Assembly (NCBI RefSeq): GCF_008704855.1
Contig: NZ_CP023691.1
Location: 7,936,001 to 8,000,000, forward strand
Source of the DNA: Streptomyces platensis
Lineage (GTDB): Bacteria > Actinomycetota > Actinomycetes > Streptomycetales > Streptomycetaceae
Direction: 5' to 3'
DNA: 64,000 nt
Shown here: piece after piece, positions 51,027 to 60,047 of the stretch
Position numbering within the stretch: the first letter of the stretch is position 1
Layout of the letters: every line of letters starts with the position of its first letter
Notes under the pieces: generated by a model
Databases searched by the model: none
Seen by the model: only the letters and a program-made list of their open reading frames with translations
Told to the model about the DNA's origin: nothing
Position numbers and translations under genes: made by a program

Positions 51027-51650
51027 ATGACTCCCCGCCGGGGCGATGGCCCCGACGAGCCGACGTTCACCGAACGGGCCCGCCGCCAGCAGCTCATCGA
51101 CGCCACCATCGACCTGATCTCCACCCGGGGCTACCCGGCGACCTCGCTGTCGGCGATCGCCGAGCGGGCCGGACTGTCCAAGGCCGCGGTGCTCTACCAC
51201 TTCTCGTCCAAGGACAATCTGACCCGGGCGGCGCTGGAGCAGGTGATCGAGCAGTTCAGCGCCTATGTCACCGAGCGGCTGGCGCGGGCGGCCGGCCCGC
51301 GGGAGGCGATCGTCGTCTATGTACGGGCGATGATCGGCTACCAGCAGGCCAACCGCCGCCAGGTCCGCGTGATCACCGAGATGCTGCTCGACGACGGTGG
51401 GGGCACCCGGCTCAAGACCCCGGGCTCTCATGACACCCACCGCCGTTGGCAGCGCCTGGCCGAGCTGCTGACGGAAGGTCAGAAGGCAGGCGTCCTGCGG
51501 GAGTTCAATCCGCAGACCGTCGCCCTGGCCATCGGTGGCGCCATCGACGGAGTGATCGCGCACTGGCTTGCCCACCCCGAGCTCGATCTGGACGCGGCGG
51601 CCGCGGAGCTGGAGGAGTTCACCCTCCACGCGATCGAGCGGCGGAGCTGA
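51027..51650 (+). CDS. TetR family transcriptional regulator
   Basis: This 207-residue regulator has the N-terminal helix-turn-helix LIDATIDLISTRGYPATSLSAIAERAGLSKAAVLYHFSSKDNL and an all-helical ligand domain. It is convergent with, and overlaps by 32 bp, the FAD-monooxygenase gene. That gene's promoter has two ACCGATCGGT palindromes of TetR-operator type, making the monooxygenase the probable target. The ligand is unknown. Confidence 0.9.
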   Translation: MTPRRGDGPDEPTFTERARRQQLIDATIDLISTRGYPATSLSAIAERAGLSKAAVLYHFSSKDNLTRAALEQVIEQFSAYVTERLARAAGPREAIVVYVRAMIGYQQANRRQVRVITEMLLDDGGGTRLKTPGSHDTHRRWQRLAELLTEGQKAGVLREFNPQTVALAIGGAIDGVIAHWLAHPELDLDAAAAELEEFTLHAIERRS

Positions 51651-52866
51651 CCCGGGCGAAGGCGGGGGCGCGCTCGGGGCGGATGCCGATCCCGCCCAGA
51701 TAGCCGGTCACCGTCCGCAGCGGCGGCACCCGGCGCAGCAGCCGCACCGGCACCGGCAGCCGGTCGCCGTCGAGGGTGCCGGCCAGCGCGGAGCTGATCA
51801 TCGTGTGCTCGGCCCGCTGGGACCGCTGGATCACGGTCATCGGCAGCTGCCGGCGCTTTTGCACCCGCGCCAGATCGGCCACCGCGGGCGTGCCACGACG
51901 CAGCGGCTCCGCCAGGATGCGGGCCGCGGCGACCGCGTCCTGGAGCGCGAGGTTGACGCCCACCCCGCCGACCGGCGACATGGTGTGCGCCGCGTCCCCG
52001 ATGCACAGCAGTCCGTCCCGGTACCAGCGCCGCAGCCGGCCGAAGGTGACCTCCAGCAGCTTGACGTCGTCCCACGAGGCGACCGAGCCGGTCACCTCGT
52101 CGTCCCAGTCGAACAGCGTCCCGAGCCGGTCCCGCAGCCACTGGATGCCGTGGGCGCGCAGCTCCGCGTCCCGGCCCTTCCCGATCAGATAGGAGGTCTG
52201 GAAGTACGTGCCGCGATCCATGGTGACCGCGACCTGGCCGCCGCCGAAGTGTGCGAAGACCCGGCCGCCCTTGAGGCTGTCGGCCGGGGCGTCCACCCGT
52301 ACCTGCCAGACGTCCATCGGCACCTCGAACTGCCGCTGCCGGAGCCCGGCGGCCTGCCGCACCACCGAGTCCCGGCCGTCGCAGGCGACCGTCAGGGCTG
52401 CGGCGAGTTCGCCGGGGGCGCCGTTTTCGTCGAGGAACCGCACCCCTGTGACCCGGTCGCCGTTCGTCCGCAGTCCGGTGACCCTGGTGTTCATCCGCAG
52501 GGTGAAGTTGGGCTCCGCCGCGGCCGCGCCCGCGAGCAGATCGAGGAAATCCCACTGCGGGACCATGGCGAAGTACTTGTGCCGGCCGGGGATGCGCCGC
52601 ATATCGGTCAGCACCACCGTGGTGTCTCCGATCCGCGCCCGCATCTCCTCCAGCTTGGCGAACGGCAGCCGGGCGAAGGCCTCGCCGAGACCGAGTTCGT
52701 CCAGCAGACGCAGGGTGGACGGATGGACGGTGTCGCCGCGGAAGTCCCGCAGGAAGTCGCCGTGCTTCTCCAGGACGGTCACGTCGATACCGGCCCGGGC
52801 CAGCAGCAGTCCGAGCATCATTCCTGCGGGTCCGCCGCCCGCGATACAGCACGTGGTGCGGTGCAT
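51619..52866 (-). CDS. FAD-dependent aromatic monooxygenase (PHBH-like flavoprotein)
   Basis: This 415-residue group A flavoprotein has the N-terminal GGGPAGMMLGLLLARAG Rossmann motif, CDGRDSVVRQAAGL (the DG motif binding NADPH/FAD), and DGLLCIGDAAHTMSPVGGVGVNLALQDA (the GD motif). These enzymes hydroxylate or epoxidise aromatic and polyketide-like compounds. ATG 52866 follows GGAGGGGG. Regulation is probably by the convergent TetR protein through twin operators at 52923-52959. Confidence 0.9.
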   Translation of the reverse strand: MHRTTCCIAGGGPAGMMLGLLLARAGIDVTVLEKHGDFLRDFRGDTVHPSTLRLLDELGLGEAFARLPFAKLEEMRARIGDTTVVLTDMRRIPGRHKYFAMVPQWDFLDLLAGAAAAEPNFTLRMNTRVTGLRTNGDRVTGVRFLDENGAPGELAAALTVACDGRDSVVRQAAGLRQRQFEVPMDVWQVRVDAPADSLKGGRVFAHFGGGQVAVTMDRGTYFQTSYLIGKGRDAELRAHGIQWLRDRLGTLFDWDDEVTGSVASWDDVKLLEVTFGRLRRWYRDGLLCIGDAAHTMSPVGGVGVNLALQDAVAAARILAEPLRRGTPAVADLARVQKRRQLPMTVIQRSQRAEHTMISSALAGTLDGDRLPVPVRLLRRVPPLRTVTGYLGGIGIRPERAPAFARVSSAARSRGG

Positions 52867-52922
52867 GCTCTTGCCCCCTCCTCGCGTACGCCTGCGATGG
52901 CGACCGGCGAGGGCGGCATGCC

Positions 52923-52959
52923 CTGACCGATCGGTCAGCAATCTAACCGATCGGTCAGG
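52923..52959. promoter_or_regulatory. Twin TetR-type operators upstream of FAD monooxygenase
   Basis: CTGACCGATCGGTCAG (52923-52938) is a perfect palindrome. A second copy (CTAACCGATCGGTCAG) is centred 20 bp away, on the same DNA face. Both share the core ACCGATCGGT and lie 57-93 bp before the monooxygenase start codon. Confidence 0.75.
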
Positions 52960-52982
52960 CGTGGGGGTTCACCGCCCCCTCA

Positions 52983-54002
52983 TCACGCCGCGGGGCGTTG
53001 CAGCACCAGCTCCCGGAGCACGTCCTCCATCGACACCAGCCCGGCCAGCCGCCCTTCTTCGCCGATCACAGCGGCCAGATGCGTACTCGATCCGCGCATC
53101 GCCGTCAGCACGTCGTCCAGCAGCGTCGAGGCCTTCACCCGGGCGATCGGGCGCAGCGCGGAGACCGGGAAGGGCAGCGTGCGGGGGCTGGCGTCCAGGG
53201 CGTCCTTGACGTGCAGATAGCCGAGGATGCGCCCGGTGTCGTCGACCACGGGGAAGCGGGAGAAGCCGGATTCGGCGGCCAGCCGCTCCAGCCCCTCGGG
53301 GGTGATCCCCATCTCCGCGGAGACCACCTTCTCGACCGGCAGCACCACATCCCGGACCGGCCGGCGGCCCAGCTCCAGTGCGTCACGCAGCCGCTCCTGC
53401 GCCCGCTCGTCGAGCAGCCCGGCCGCCCGTGAATCCTCGACCATCTTCGCGAGCTGGTCGTCCGAGAACGTCGCGGCCACCTCGTCCTTGGTCTCCACCC
53501 GCATGAGCTTGAGCAGCCCGTTGGCGAGCGCGTTGATCGCGAAGATCGCCGGGCGCAGCGCCCGGGTCAGGGCGACCAGGGGCGGCCCGAGCATCAGGGC
53601 GCTGCGCACCGGCTCGGCCAGGGCGACGTTCTTCGGCACCATCTCGCCGAAGAGCATGTGCAGATACGTCGCCAGCGACAGCGCGATCACGAACGAGATC
53701 AGATGGATCAGCGCGGTCGAGACACCCATCGCGTGGAACGCCGGTTCCAGGAGATGGGCGATGGCGGGCTCGGCGACCGCGCCCAGCACCAGGGTGCACA
53801 GGGTGATGCCCAACTGGGCCGCCGCCAGCAGGGCCGACACATGCTGAAGACCCCACAGCACGCTGGTCGCCCGGCGGTCACCGCGCTCCGCGTACGGCTC
53901 GATCTGGCTGCGGCGTACCGAGATCAGGGCGAACTCGGCGCCCACGAAGAAGGCGTTGACGACCAGCGTCAGCAGCCCCACGAACAGCTGGACCGCGGTC
54001 AT
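52983..54002 (-). CDS. CNNM/HlyC-CorC family membrane protein with CBS domains
   Basis: This 339-residue protein has a DUF21 membrane domain of three to four segments (LFVGLLTLVVNAFFVGAEFALISVRRSQIEP, then LISFVIALSLATYLHMLFGEMVPKNVAL) followed by a pair of CBS motifs (about 200-330). It is shorter than its upstream paralogue and lacks the C-terminal CorC-HlyC transporter-associated domain. The family is linked to magnesium/cobalt homeostasis. It starts at ATG 54002, overlapping the previous stop (ATGA). Confidence 0.9.
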   Translation of the reverse strand: MTAVQLFVGLLTLVVNAFFVGAEFALISVRRSQIEPYAERGDRRATSVLWGLQHVSALLAAAQLGITLCTLVLGAVAEPAIAHLLEPAFHAMGVSTALIHLISFVIALSLATYLHMLFGEMVPKNVALAEPVRSALMLGPPLVALTRALRPAIFAINALANGLLKLMRVETKDEVAATFSDDQLAKMVEDSRAAGLLDERAQERLRDALELGRRPVRDVVLPVEKVVSAEMGITPEGLERLAAESGFSRFPVVDDTGRILGYLHVKDALDASPRTLPFPVSALRPIARVKASTLLDDVLTAMRGSSTHLAAVIGEEGRLAGLVSMEDVLRELVLQRPAA

Positions 54003-55342
54003 CGGCGGGCCTCCTTCTCCTGCTCATCGGCGCTGCCCGGCAGCGGCGCGTGCAGCAGCACCCGCGCCGCGCGGTGGCCGGTGGCGTCCAAAACATCCAT
54101 CGACCAGCCCGCCACCTCCAGGGCGTCGCCGGCTTGCGGTATCCGGCCGAGCTCGGTGGCGATCAGACCGGCGAGGGTCTCGTACGGGCCCTCCGGGAGC
54201 CGCAGGCCGATCCGCTCCAGCTGGTCGGTGCGCGCGGCGCCGTCGGCCTGGTAGGCCGTGCGGCCCGCCGCGTCGGTTCCGGCGGGTGCCAGGTCGGGGG
54301 TCTCCAGCGGGTCGTGTTCGTCGCGGACCTCGCCGACGACTTCCTCGACGATGTCCTCCAGCGTCACCACCCCGGCCGTACCGCCGTATTCGTCGATCAC
54401 CACCGCCATCGTGCGCTTGCCGGAGAGCCGGTCGAGCAGCCGGTCCACGGTCAGCGTCGTGGGGACCAGCAGCGGCTCGCGGACCAGCTCGGAGACCGGG
54501 TGGCGGGGACGGCGCTCGGCCGGGATGGCCAGCACGTCCTTGATGTGCGCCACTCCGACGACGCTGTCCAGGCTGCCGCGGTAGACGGGGAAGCGGGACA
54601 GCCCGGTCGCCCGGGTCGCATTGGCCACGTCCTCCGCGGTGGACTGCACCTCCAGCGCGATCGCCTGCACCCGCGGTGTCATGACGTTCTCCGCGGTCAG
54701 ATCGGCGAGATTGAGGGTGCGGACGAAGAGCTCGGCGGTGTCGGGCGCCAGCGCGCCCTCCTTGGCGGAGTGCCGGGCCAGCGCCACCAGCTCCTGCGGG
54801 CCGCGGGCCGAGGCCAGCTCCTCGGCGGGTTCCAGCCCCATCCGGCGCACCGTGCGGTTGGCGGTGTTGTTGAGATGCCGGATCAGCGGCCGGAAGGCGG
54901 CGCTGAAACCGCGCTGGGCGGTGGCGACCTTCTTCGAGATGACCAGCGGGTGGGAGATGGCCCAGTTCTTCGGGACCAGCTCGCCGACGACCATCAGGAC
55001 GACCGTGGAGATCGCCGTACCGAGGACCACGGCCAGCGAATCCGCCACCGAGCGGGGCAGGCCCATCGCGTCCAGCGGGCCCGCCAGCAGAGTGGCGATG
55101 GCCGGTTTGGAGAGCATGCCGATGACCAGGCCGGTGACGGTGATGCCGAGCTGGGCTCCGGAGAGCTGGAAGGTGAGACCGCGGACCGCCTTCAGGGCGC
55201 TGTCCGCACCCCGCTCGCCGCGCTCGGCGGCGCGCTCGAGGTCGCTGCGCTCGACGGTCGTCAGCGAGAACTCGGCCGCGACGAAGACACCACAGGCCAG
55301 GGTCAGGAGGAGCGCCACGCCCAGAAAGAGCAGGTCGGTCAT
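53999..55342 (-). CDS. CNNM/HlyC-CorC family membrane protein with CBS and CorC domains
   Basis: This 447-residue protein has a DUF21 membrane domain (LLFLGVALLLTLACGVFVAAEFSLTTVERSDLE, MVVGELVPKNWAI) and two CBS domains (about 205-330, including TMAVVIDEYGGTAGVVTLEDIVEEVVGEVRDEHD). The C-terminal CorC_HlyC domain (about 365-435) carries the LPEGPYETLAGLIATELGRIP segment. It is probably a Mg2+ efflux/homeostasis protein. It is coupled to a truncated paralogue downstream, which suggests a heteromeric pair. Confidence 0.91.
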   Translation of the reverse strand: MTDLLFLGVALLLTLACGVFVAAEFSLTTVERSDLERAAERGERGADSALKAVRGLTFQLSGAQLGITVTGLVIGMLSKPAIATLLAGPLDAMGLPRSVADSLAVVLGTAISTVVLMVVGELVPKNWAISHPLVISKKVATAQRGFSAAFRPLIRHLNNTANRTVRRMGLEPAEELASARGPQELVALARHSAKEGALAPDTAELFVRTLNLADLTAENVMTPRVQAIALEVQSTAEDVANATRATGLSRFPVYRGSLDSVVGVAHIKDVLAIPAERRPRHPVSELVREPLLVPTTLTVDRLLDRLSGKRTMAVVIDEYGGTAGVVTLEDIVEEVVGEVRDEHDPLETPDLAPAGTDAAGRTAYQADGAARTDQLERIGLRLPEGPYETLAGLIATELGRIPQAGDALEVAGWSMDVLDATGHRAARVLLHAPLPGSADEQEKEARR

Positions 55343-55558
55343 CGAGTCACCTCCGTCCCATGATCGAACAGGATCGGGAGGTTCGCGCTCTGCCGGGAGG
55401 GTGCCCGGCAACTGGGAGGCTCGCCCATGGCTGGACGCTCACACACCTTTCACTGAAGTGGGGGAACCCCATAGTAAAGGATCAGCAAAAGTCGCTGGTG
55501 AGCAAAGAGCCCGCCCCGGGGTCGGGACGGGCTCCGGGTGCCTTTCACCCGCGGGCGC

Positions 55559-55984
55559 TCAGGCGTCGAGGTGTTTGACCCAGCGGCTCCACTGGGGCTC
55601 GGGTGCGTAACCCGCCGCGCGCCACGCATGCTGCGCCGGCTCATTGCGGTCCAGCACCATCGCATCGCCGCGCCGGCCGCCCAGCGCGCGGAACCGCTCC
55701 TCGGCGGCCGCCAGCAACGCGGCGCCGATGCCCTGCCTGCGGTGCCCGGGGTGGACGGCCAGCCGGTAGAGATGGCAGCGCCAGCCGTCGAAGCCGGCTA
55801 TCACGGTGCCCGTGAGGACGCCGTCGCGCTCGGCGAGGAGCAGGGCCTCCGGGTCCCGGGTGATGAGCCGGGCCATTCCGTCATGGTCGTCGCTGATGCT
55901 GGTGCCTTCCGCGGCGGTGCGCCAGAACGTCAGCACGGTGTCGATGTCCGACGGGGTGGCGCTGCGGATGTGGAGATCGCTCAT
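55559..55984 (-). CDS. GNAT family N-acetyltransferase
   Basis: This 141-residue single-domain GNAT has the acetyl-CoA pyrophosphate loop HPGHRRQGIGAALL and the final strand/helix DRNEPAQHAWRAAGYAPEPQWSRWVK. ATG 55984 (MSDLHIRSATPSDI) is the start used. The substrate is unknown. RimI-like or small-molecule acetylation are both possible. Confidence 0.88.
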   Translation of the reverse strand: MSDLHIRSATPSDIDTVLTFWRTAAEGTSISDDHDGMARLITRDPEALLLAERDGVLTGTVIAGFDGWRCHLYRLAVHPGHRRQGIGAALLAAAEERFRALGGRRGDAMVLDRNEPAQHAWRAAGYAPEPQWSRWVKHLDA

Positions 55985-56062
55985 GGGGTGAGCCAAGCAG
56001 AGCGCCGACCCGATCGGCGACCCCTTTCCGTACGAAGAGGCCAGGTCCCGAGGCTGCCGGGC

Positions 56063-56518
56063 TCAGACGTAGAAGCGCGTGACGCTCTGGAGCACGGCGG
56101 CGGGTTTGCTGCCGCCCTCGATCTCTATGGTGCCGTCCACCGTCATCTGCACTCCGCCGCTGATGTCGTCGACGGAGGCGAGGACGGCGGTCAGCCGGAG
56201 GCGGCTGCCGACCGGGACGGGCGCGGGGAAACGGACCTTGTTGAGGCCGTAGTTGACCTTGGTGCTGACGCCCTCGACGTCGAGCAGGTCGGTGAACAGC
56301 GGGATGAACAGGGCCAGGGTCAGATAACCGTGCGCGATGGGGCCGCCGAACGGCCCCTGCTGCGCGCGTTCGACGTCCACATGGATCCACTGGTGGTCGC
56401 CGGTGGCGTCGGCGAATCCGTTGACGCGGTCCTGGGTGATGTCGATCCAGTCGCTGGTGCCGAGCACGCTGCCGGACAGTTTCTTGAGCTCGTCGATGCC
56501 GTGGACGGAAACAGTCAC
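56063..56518 (-). CDS. MaoC-like dehydratase (probable hydroxycinnamoyl-CoA hydratase, CouM-like)
   Basis: This 151-residue hot-dog fold protein has the R-hydratase motif ADATGDHQWIHVD (catalytic Asp/His) and GPIAHGYLTLAL. In the hydroxycinnamate pathway such an enzyme hydrates the 2,3-double bond of coumaroyl-CoA to the beta-hydroxyacyl-CoA. It starts at GTG 56518 after GAGGAG. It is the last gene of a minus-strand operon SDR - amidohydrolase - CoA ligase - MaoC. Confidence 0.85.
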   Translation of the reverse strand: MTVSVHGIDELKKLSGSVLGTSDWIDITQDRVNGFADATGDHQWIHVDVERAQQGPFGGPIAHGYLTLALFIPLFTDLLDVEGVSTKVNYGLNKVRFPAPVPVGSRLRLTAVLASVDDISGGVQMTVDGTIEIEGGSKPAAVLQSVTRFYV

Positions 56519-56577
56519 CGTGATTCTCCTCGGGGAGGGACGGAAAGGGGGGCGGTGGTGCAGAGCGGAAGGCGTGG

Positions 56578-58080
56578 TCAGAGCGCGCCGTACCGGGCGC
56601 GGACCTGCTGTTTGGCGAGCTTTCCCGAGGCGGTGCGCGGGAGTTCACCGGCCACGACCAGGGTCTTCGGGATCTTGTACTTGGCGAGCCGGCCGGCCAG
56701 CGAGGTGAGGATCTCGGCCGGGTCGAGCACGGCCCCTTCGCGGGGGACGACGACCGCGCGGCCGACCTCGCCCCACTCGTCGTCGGGTACGCCGATGACC
56801 GCGCACTCGGCGATATCGGGGTGGGCGAGGAGGGCGTTCTCGACCTCGGCGGGGTAGATGTTCTCCCCGCCCGAGATGATCATGTCCTTGAGGCGGTCGA
56901 CGATGGTGACATAGCCGTCGGAGTCGATCCGCGCGGCGTCCCCGGTCCGGAACCAGCCGTCGGTGAACGCCGCCGCGCTCTCCTCGGGAAGCCCCCAGTA
57001 CCCGGGCATGACATGCGGCCCGCGGACGAATACCTCGCCCGTCTCTCCCACGTCCACCGGCGTCAGGTCGGGCCGGGCGACGCGTACCTCGCTGAAGAAG
57101 TGCGGGACGCCCGCGGAGCCGGCCTTGCTGACGGCGTGTTCGGCGTCGAGGGAGAGGGTGCCGGGGGCCGCCTCCGTCATCCCGTATCCCTGGAGGAACG
57201 ACAGGCCGCGGTGCTGGTAGGTCTCGATGAGCGAGCCGGGGACCGGTGCGCCGCCGCAGGTGAGGGTGCGCAGCGAGGAGAGGTCCGCCTGCTGCCAGCG
57301 GGGCCGGCCGGCGAGCCGGCTGTACATGGCCGGCACCCCGAACATGAACGTCACACGGTGCTCCTCGATCAGATCGAGGGCCGCATCGGGGTCGAAGGAC
57401 CCGGTCAGGACGCAGGCGCCGCCCTTCAGCAGCACGGGCAGGGTGAGCATGTTCAGCGCGGCGGTGTGGAACAGCGGCGCCGACACCAGCGCCACCTCGT
57501 GGGCCGTCAGATCGCTGTCCACCAGGACATTGACCGCGTTCCAGGTGAGGTTGGCGTGGGTGAGCATCGCGCCCTTGGGGCGGCCCGTCGTGCCCGAGGT
57601 GTACATGATGAGGCCCACCTCGTCGCTGCCGACGGGTTCGTCGACCGGGTCGCTGGAGGAGGCCGCGAGGAGCTCCTCGTACTCCGGGCCCACGGTGACG
57701 GTTCTCCGCAGGTCCACGGTGCCCCGCAGCTCGTCGACGACGGCTGCCTGCGCCGGGGAGTGCACCAGCACGCCGGTACCGGAGTCCGTCAGCTGGTAGG
57801 CGATCTCGGGTGCGGCCAGGCGGGTGTTGAGCGGTACGAACACCGCGCCGAGCAGCCCGGCCGCGAAGAACGTTTCCAGGAAGGACGGGTGGTTGGGGCC
57901 GAGGTAGGCGACCCGGTCGCCGCGCCGGACCCCCGCTGCGCGCAGGGCGTGGCCCAGACGGGTGGTGCGCTCGTGGAGTACGGCATAGGAGGTCGGCGCG
58001 CCCTCATGGAGGAGGGCGGTGCGACCGGGGGTCTTACGGGCCCGGCGGGCGGGCCACGACCCCAGTCCCTCGTTGCGCAT
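56578..58080 (-). CDS. Acyl-CoA synthetase (probable hydroxycinnamate-CoA ligase, CouL-like)
   Basis: This 500-residue ANL-superfamily ligase has the P-loop YTSGTTGRPKGAMLTH, GYGMTEAAPG, WFRTGDAARIDSDGY and the C-terminal catalytic Lys in LPRTASGKLAKQQVR. It activates a carboxylic acid to its CoA thioester with ATP. Neighbours that hydrate, oxidise and cleave a CoA-linked side chain suggest p-coumarate or ferulate as substrate. ATG 58080 follows AAGGAG. A generic fatty acid ligase is the main alternative. Confidence 0.9.
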   Translation of the reverse strand: MRNEGLGSWPARRARKTPGRTALLHEGAPTSYAVLHERTTRLGHALRAAGVRRGDRVAYLGPNHPSFLETFFAAGLLGAVFVPLNTRLAAPEIAYQLTDSGTGVLVHSPAQAAVVDELRGTVDLRRTVTVGPEYEELLAASSSDPVDEPVGSDEVGLIMYTSGTTGRPKGAMLTHANLTWNAVNVLVDSDLTAHEVALVSAPLFHTAALNMLTLPVLLKGGACVLTGSFDPDAALDLIEEHRVTFMFGVPAMYSRLAGRPRWQQADLSSLRTLTCGGAPVPGSLIETYQHRGLSFLQGYGMTEAAPGTLSLDAEHAVSKAGSAGVPHFFSEVRVARPDLTPVDVGETGEVFVRGPHVMPGYWGLPEESAAAFTDGWFRTGDAARIDSDGYVTIVDRLKDMIISGGENIYPAEVENALLAHPDIAECAVIGVPDDEWGEVGRAVVVPREGAVLDPAEILTSLAGRLAKYKIPKTLVVAGELPRTASGKLAKQQVRARYGAL

Positions 58081-58093
58081 CACAATCTCCTTG

Positions 58094-58987
58094 TCAGGAG
58101 CGGGATTCGGTGTCCTGATCGGCGAGCCCGAGGAGCCGGGCGGCGTTGTCCCTGAGGATCTTCGGCCTGACCTCGTCCTTGAGCGGCAGCTTGGCGAAGT
58201 CGGCAAGCCAGCGGTCGGGCGTGAGGACGGGGTAGTCGGAGCCGAAGAGCACCTTGTCCTGGAGCAGCGAATTGGCGTAGTGGACGAGCTGCTTCGGAAA
58301 GTACTTGGGCGACCATCCGGACAGGTCGATATGCACGCCCGGTTTGTGGGTCGCGACGGCGAGAGCCTCGTCCTGCCAGGGGAACGACGGATGCGCCAGG
58401 ATGATCTTCATCTGCGGGAAGTCGGCGGCGACGTCATCGACGTACAGCGGATTGGAGTACTTCAGCCGGATGCCGCCCCCGCCGGGCACACCGGCGCCGA
58501 TACCGGTCTGGCCGGTGTGGAAGAGCGCGATGGACCCGGTCTCCTCGATCACCTCGTACAGCGCGTAGGCGAGATCGCGGTCGTTGGGGAAGAAGCCCTG
58601 GATGCTGGGGTGGAACTTGAAACCCCGGACGCCGTACTCCGCCACCAGCCTCCGGGCCTGCTTGACGGCGGCCTTGCCCCGGAACGGGTCGAGTGAGGCG
58701 AAGGGGATGAGCACGTCCGGGTTGGCGGCCGCGGCCTCCGCGACCTCCTCGTTGGGCACCGGCGGCGTGCCGGTGGCGGATTCGGCGTCGACCGTGAAGA
58801 CGACGGCAGCCATCCTCCGTTCCCGGTAGTACGCCGCCATCTCCTCCAGGGTCGGCTTGCGCGCGCCCTCGACCTTGAAATAGGCGCTGGAGGCGTCGTA
58901 CAGGCCGTCGTCCAGGGCATGGGCGCCCTTGGCCGACACCTCGGCATGGGTGTGGACGTCGATCGCCACGAGCTCGTCGGTGTTCAT
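58094..58987 (-). CDS. Amidohydrolase family protein (probable 4-hydroxyphenyl-beta-ketoacyl-CoA hydrolase, CouO-like)
   Basis: This 297-residue amidohydrolase-2 TIM-barrel protein has DVHTHAE after beta1, a likely metal His in ALFHTGQTG, LAHPSFPW and the late Asp in LFGSDYPVL. In the Rhodococcus cou pathway a protein of this family cleaves the aryl beta-ketoacyl-CoA to an aromatic acid and acetyl-CoA (retro-Claisen). It lies 4 bp after the SDR gene. It is not an obvious ACMS decarboxylase, although both belong to the same superfamily. Confidence 0.87.
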   Translation of the reverse strand: MNTDELVAIDVHTHAEVSAKGAHALDDGLYDASSAYFKVEGARKPTLEEMAAYYRERRMAAVVFTVDAESATGTPPVPNEEVAEAAAANPDVLIPFASLDPFRGKAAVKQARRLVAEYGVRGFKFHPSIQGFFPNDRDLAYALYEVIEETGSIALFHTGQTGIGAGVPGGGGIRLKYSNPLYVDDVAADFPQMKIILAHPSFPWQDEALAVATHKPGVHIDLSGWSPKYFPKQLVHYANSLLQDKVLFGSDYPVLTPDRWLADFAKLPLKDEVRPKILRDNAARLLGLADQDTESRS

Positions 58988-58991
58988 CGGG

Positions 58992-59921
58992 TCACCGGGC
59001 CTTCGGAGCGGGGATACCGACCGTCTGCGGAGCGCTGCCCACCGAGTGATGCCAGGTGGCGGCGATGCTCTCCGGCGTCCAGCCGCCCTCGGCGTAGGCG
59101 GCCGAGACCTCCTGCGGATGCGACCACAGTGCGAGCTTGTCACCCCCGATGCCGATGCACTGCCCGGTGACGTCACGCGCCGCGTCGGAGGCGAGGAACG
59201 GCAGGAGTGCGGCACAGTCCTCGGGGGTGCCGAACCCCTCGCCCTTGCGCAGGAACTCCGGCAGCGGCTCCCCGCGGTGCAGGGCCTCGATGTACGGGGC
59301 GAAGGCCGGGATCGTCTCGGTCATGGCGGTGGCCGCCACCGGGACGACGGCATTGACGGTGATGCCCGCCCGGCCCAGCTCCATGGACCAGGTGCGCACC
59401 ATGGCGCCGATACCGGCCTTGGCCGCCGCGTAGTTGGTCTGGCCGAAGTTGCCGCGCTGGCCGGCCGGCGAGCCGATCAGGATCAGGCTGCCGCCCTCGC
59501 CCTGTTCCCGCATCTGGACCGCGGCGGCGCGGGCGCAGGTGAAGGTGCCCCGCAGATGCGTGGTGACGACGCTGTCGAAGTCGTCGTCCGTCATCTTCCA
59601 CAGGACGCGGTCCCGCAGGATCCCGGCGTTGGTGACCATGATGTCGAGCCGCCCGAACTCCTGGACGGCGCGGGCGACCAGGCGGTCCGCGGCCTCGGTG
59701 GTGCCGACGGCCACCACCTCGGCCACCGCCCGGCCGCCCGCTTCGGTGAGGGAACGGACGGCCTGCCCGGCGATCCCGGCGTCCACGTCATTGACGACGA
59801 CGGCGGCACCGGCCCGGGCCAGCGCGGTGGCGTAGGCGAGGCCGAGACCCCGGCCGGAGCCGGTGACCACGGCCACCTTGCCGCTGAGGTCGGTGGAGGG
59901 AGGGGGAGTGGGGTCTGACAC
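58992..59921 (-). CDS. SDR oxidoreductase (probable beta-hydroxyacyl-CoA dehydrogenase, CouN-like)
   Basis: This 309-residue SDR has TGSGRGLGLAYA (cofactor), VTNAGILRDR (NAG), ILIGSPAGQRGN (Ser) and TNYAAAKAGI (Tyr/Lys) motifs. It has an extended C-terminal region as in the MaoC-associated hydroxyacyl-CoA dehydrogenases. GTG 59921 follows AAGGAG. It is the first gene of the operon and divergent from the MarR regulator. The predicted reaction is oxidation of the beta-hydroxyacyl-CoA formed by the MaoC hydratase. Confidence 0.87.
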   Translation of the reverse strand: MSDPTPPPSTDLSGKVAVVTGSGRGLGLAYATALARAGAAVVVNDVDAGIAGQAVRSLTEAGGRAVAEVVAVGTTEAADRLVARAVQEFGRLDIMVTNAGILRDRVLWKMTDDDFDSVVTTHLRGTFTCARAAAVQMREQGEGGSLILIGSPAGQRGNFGQTNYAAAKAGIGAMVRTWSMELGRAGITVNAVVPVAATAMTETIPAFAPYIEALHRGEPLPEFLRKGEGFGTPEDCAALLPFLASDAARDVTGQCIGIGGDKLALWSHPQEVSAAYAEGGWTPESIAATWHHSVGSAPQTVGIPAPKAR

Positions 59922-60007
59922 GGCGATGTGCTCCTTCTCTTGGGAGGGAGGGGGCGGAGCCCGGGGCGCGGCTCGGCGCGGTCCGACTCTCACGAAGGAA
60001 GCTAAGA

Positions 60008-60033
60008 CCAATCATTGTTGTCGTCAATAGTTG
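60008..60033. promoter_or_regulatory. Candidate MarR operator/promoter in the SDR-MarR divergent region
   Basis: A local AT-rich patch in the 126-bp divergent gap contains ATTG and CAAT arms around TTGTCGT (ATTGTTGTCGTCAAT, 60014-60028). MarR proteins such as CouR bind short palindromes in this position. The assignment rests on location and imperfect symmetry only. Confidence 0.35.
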
Positions 60034-60047
60034 CCGTGAACCTCGGT

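Noticed and set aside
58094..58987. Amidohydrolase considered as the missing ACMS decarboxylase of the 3-hydroxyanthranilate pathway
   Set aside because: It is embedded in the CoA-ligase/MaoC/SDR operon 23 kb away, and that context fits a beta-ketoacyl-CoA hydrolase better. No GTCAG repeats precede it.
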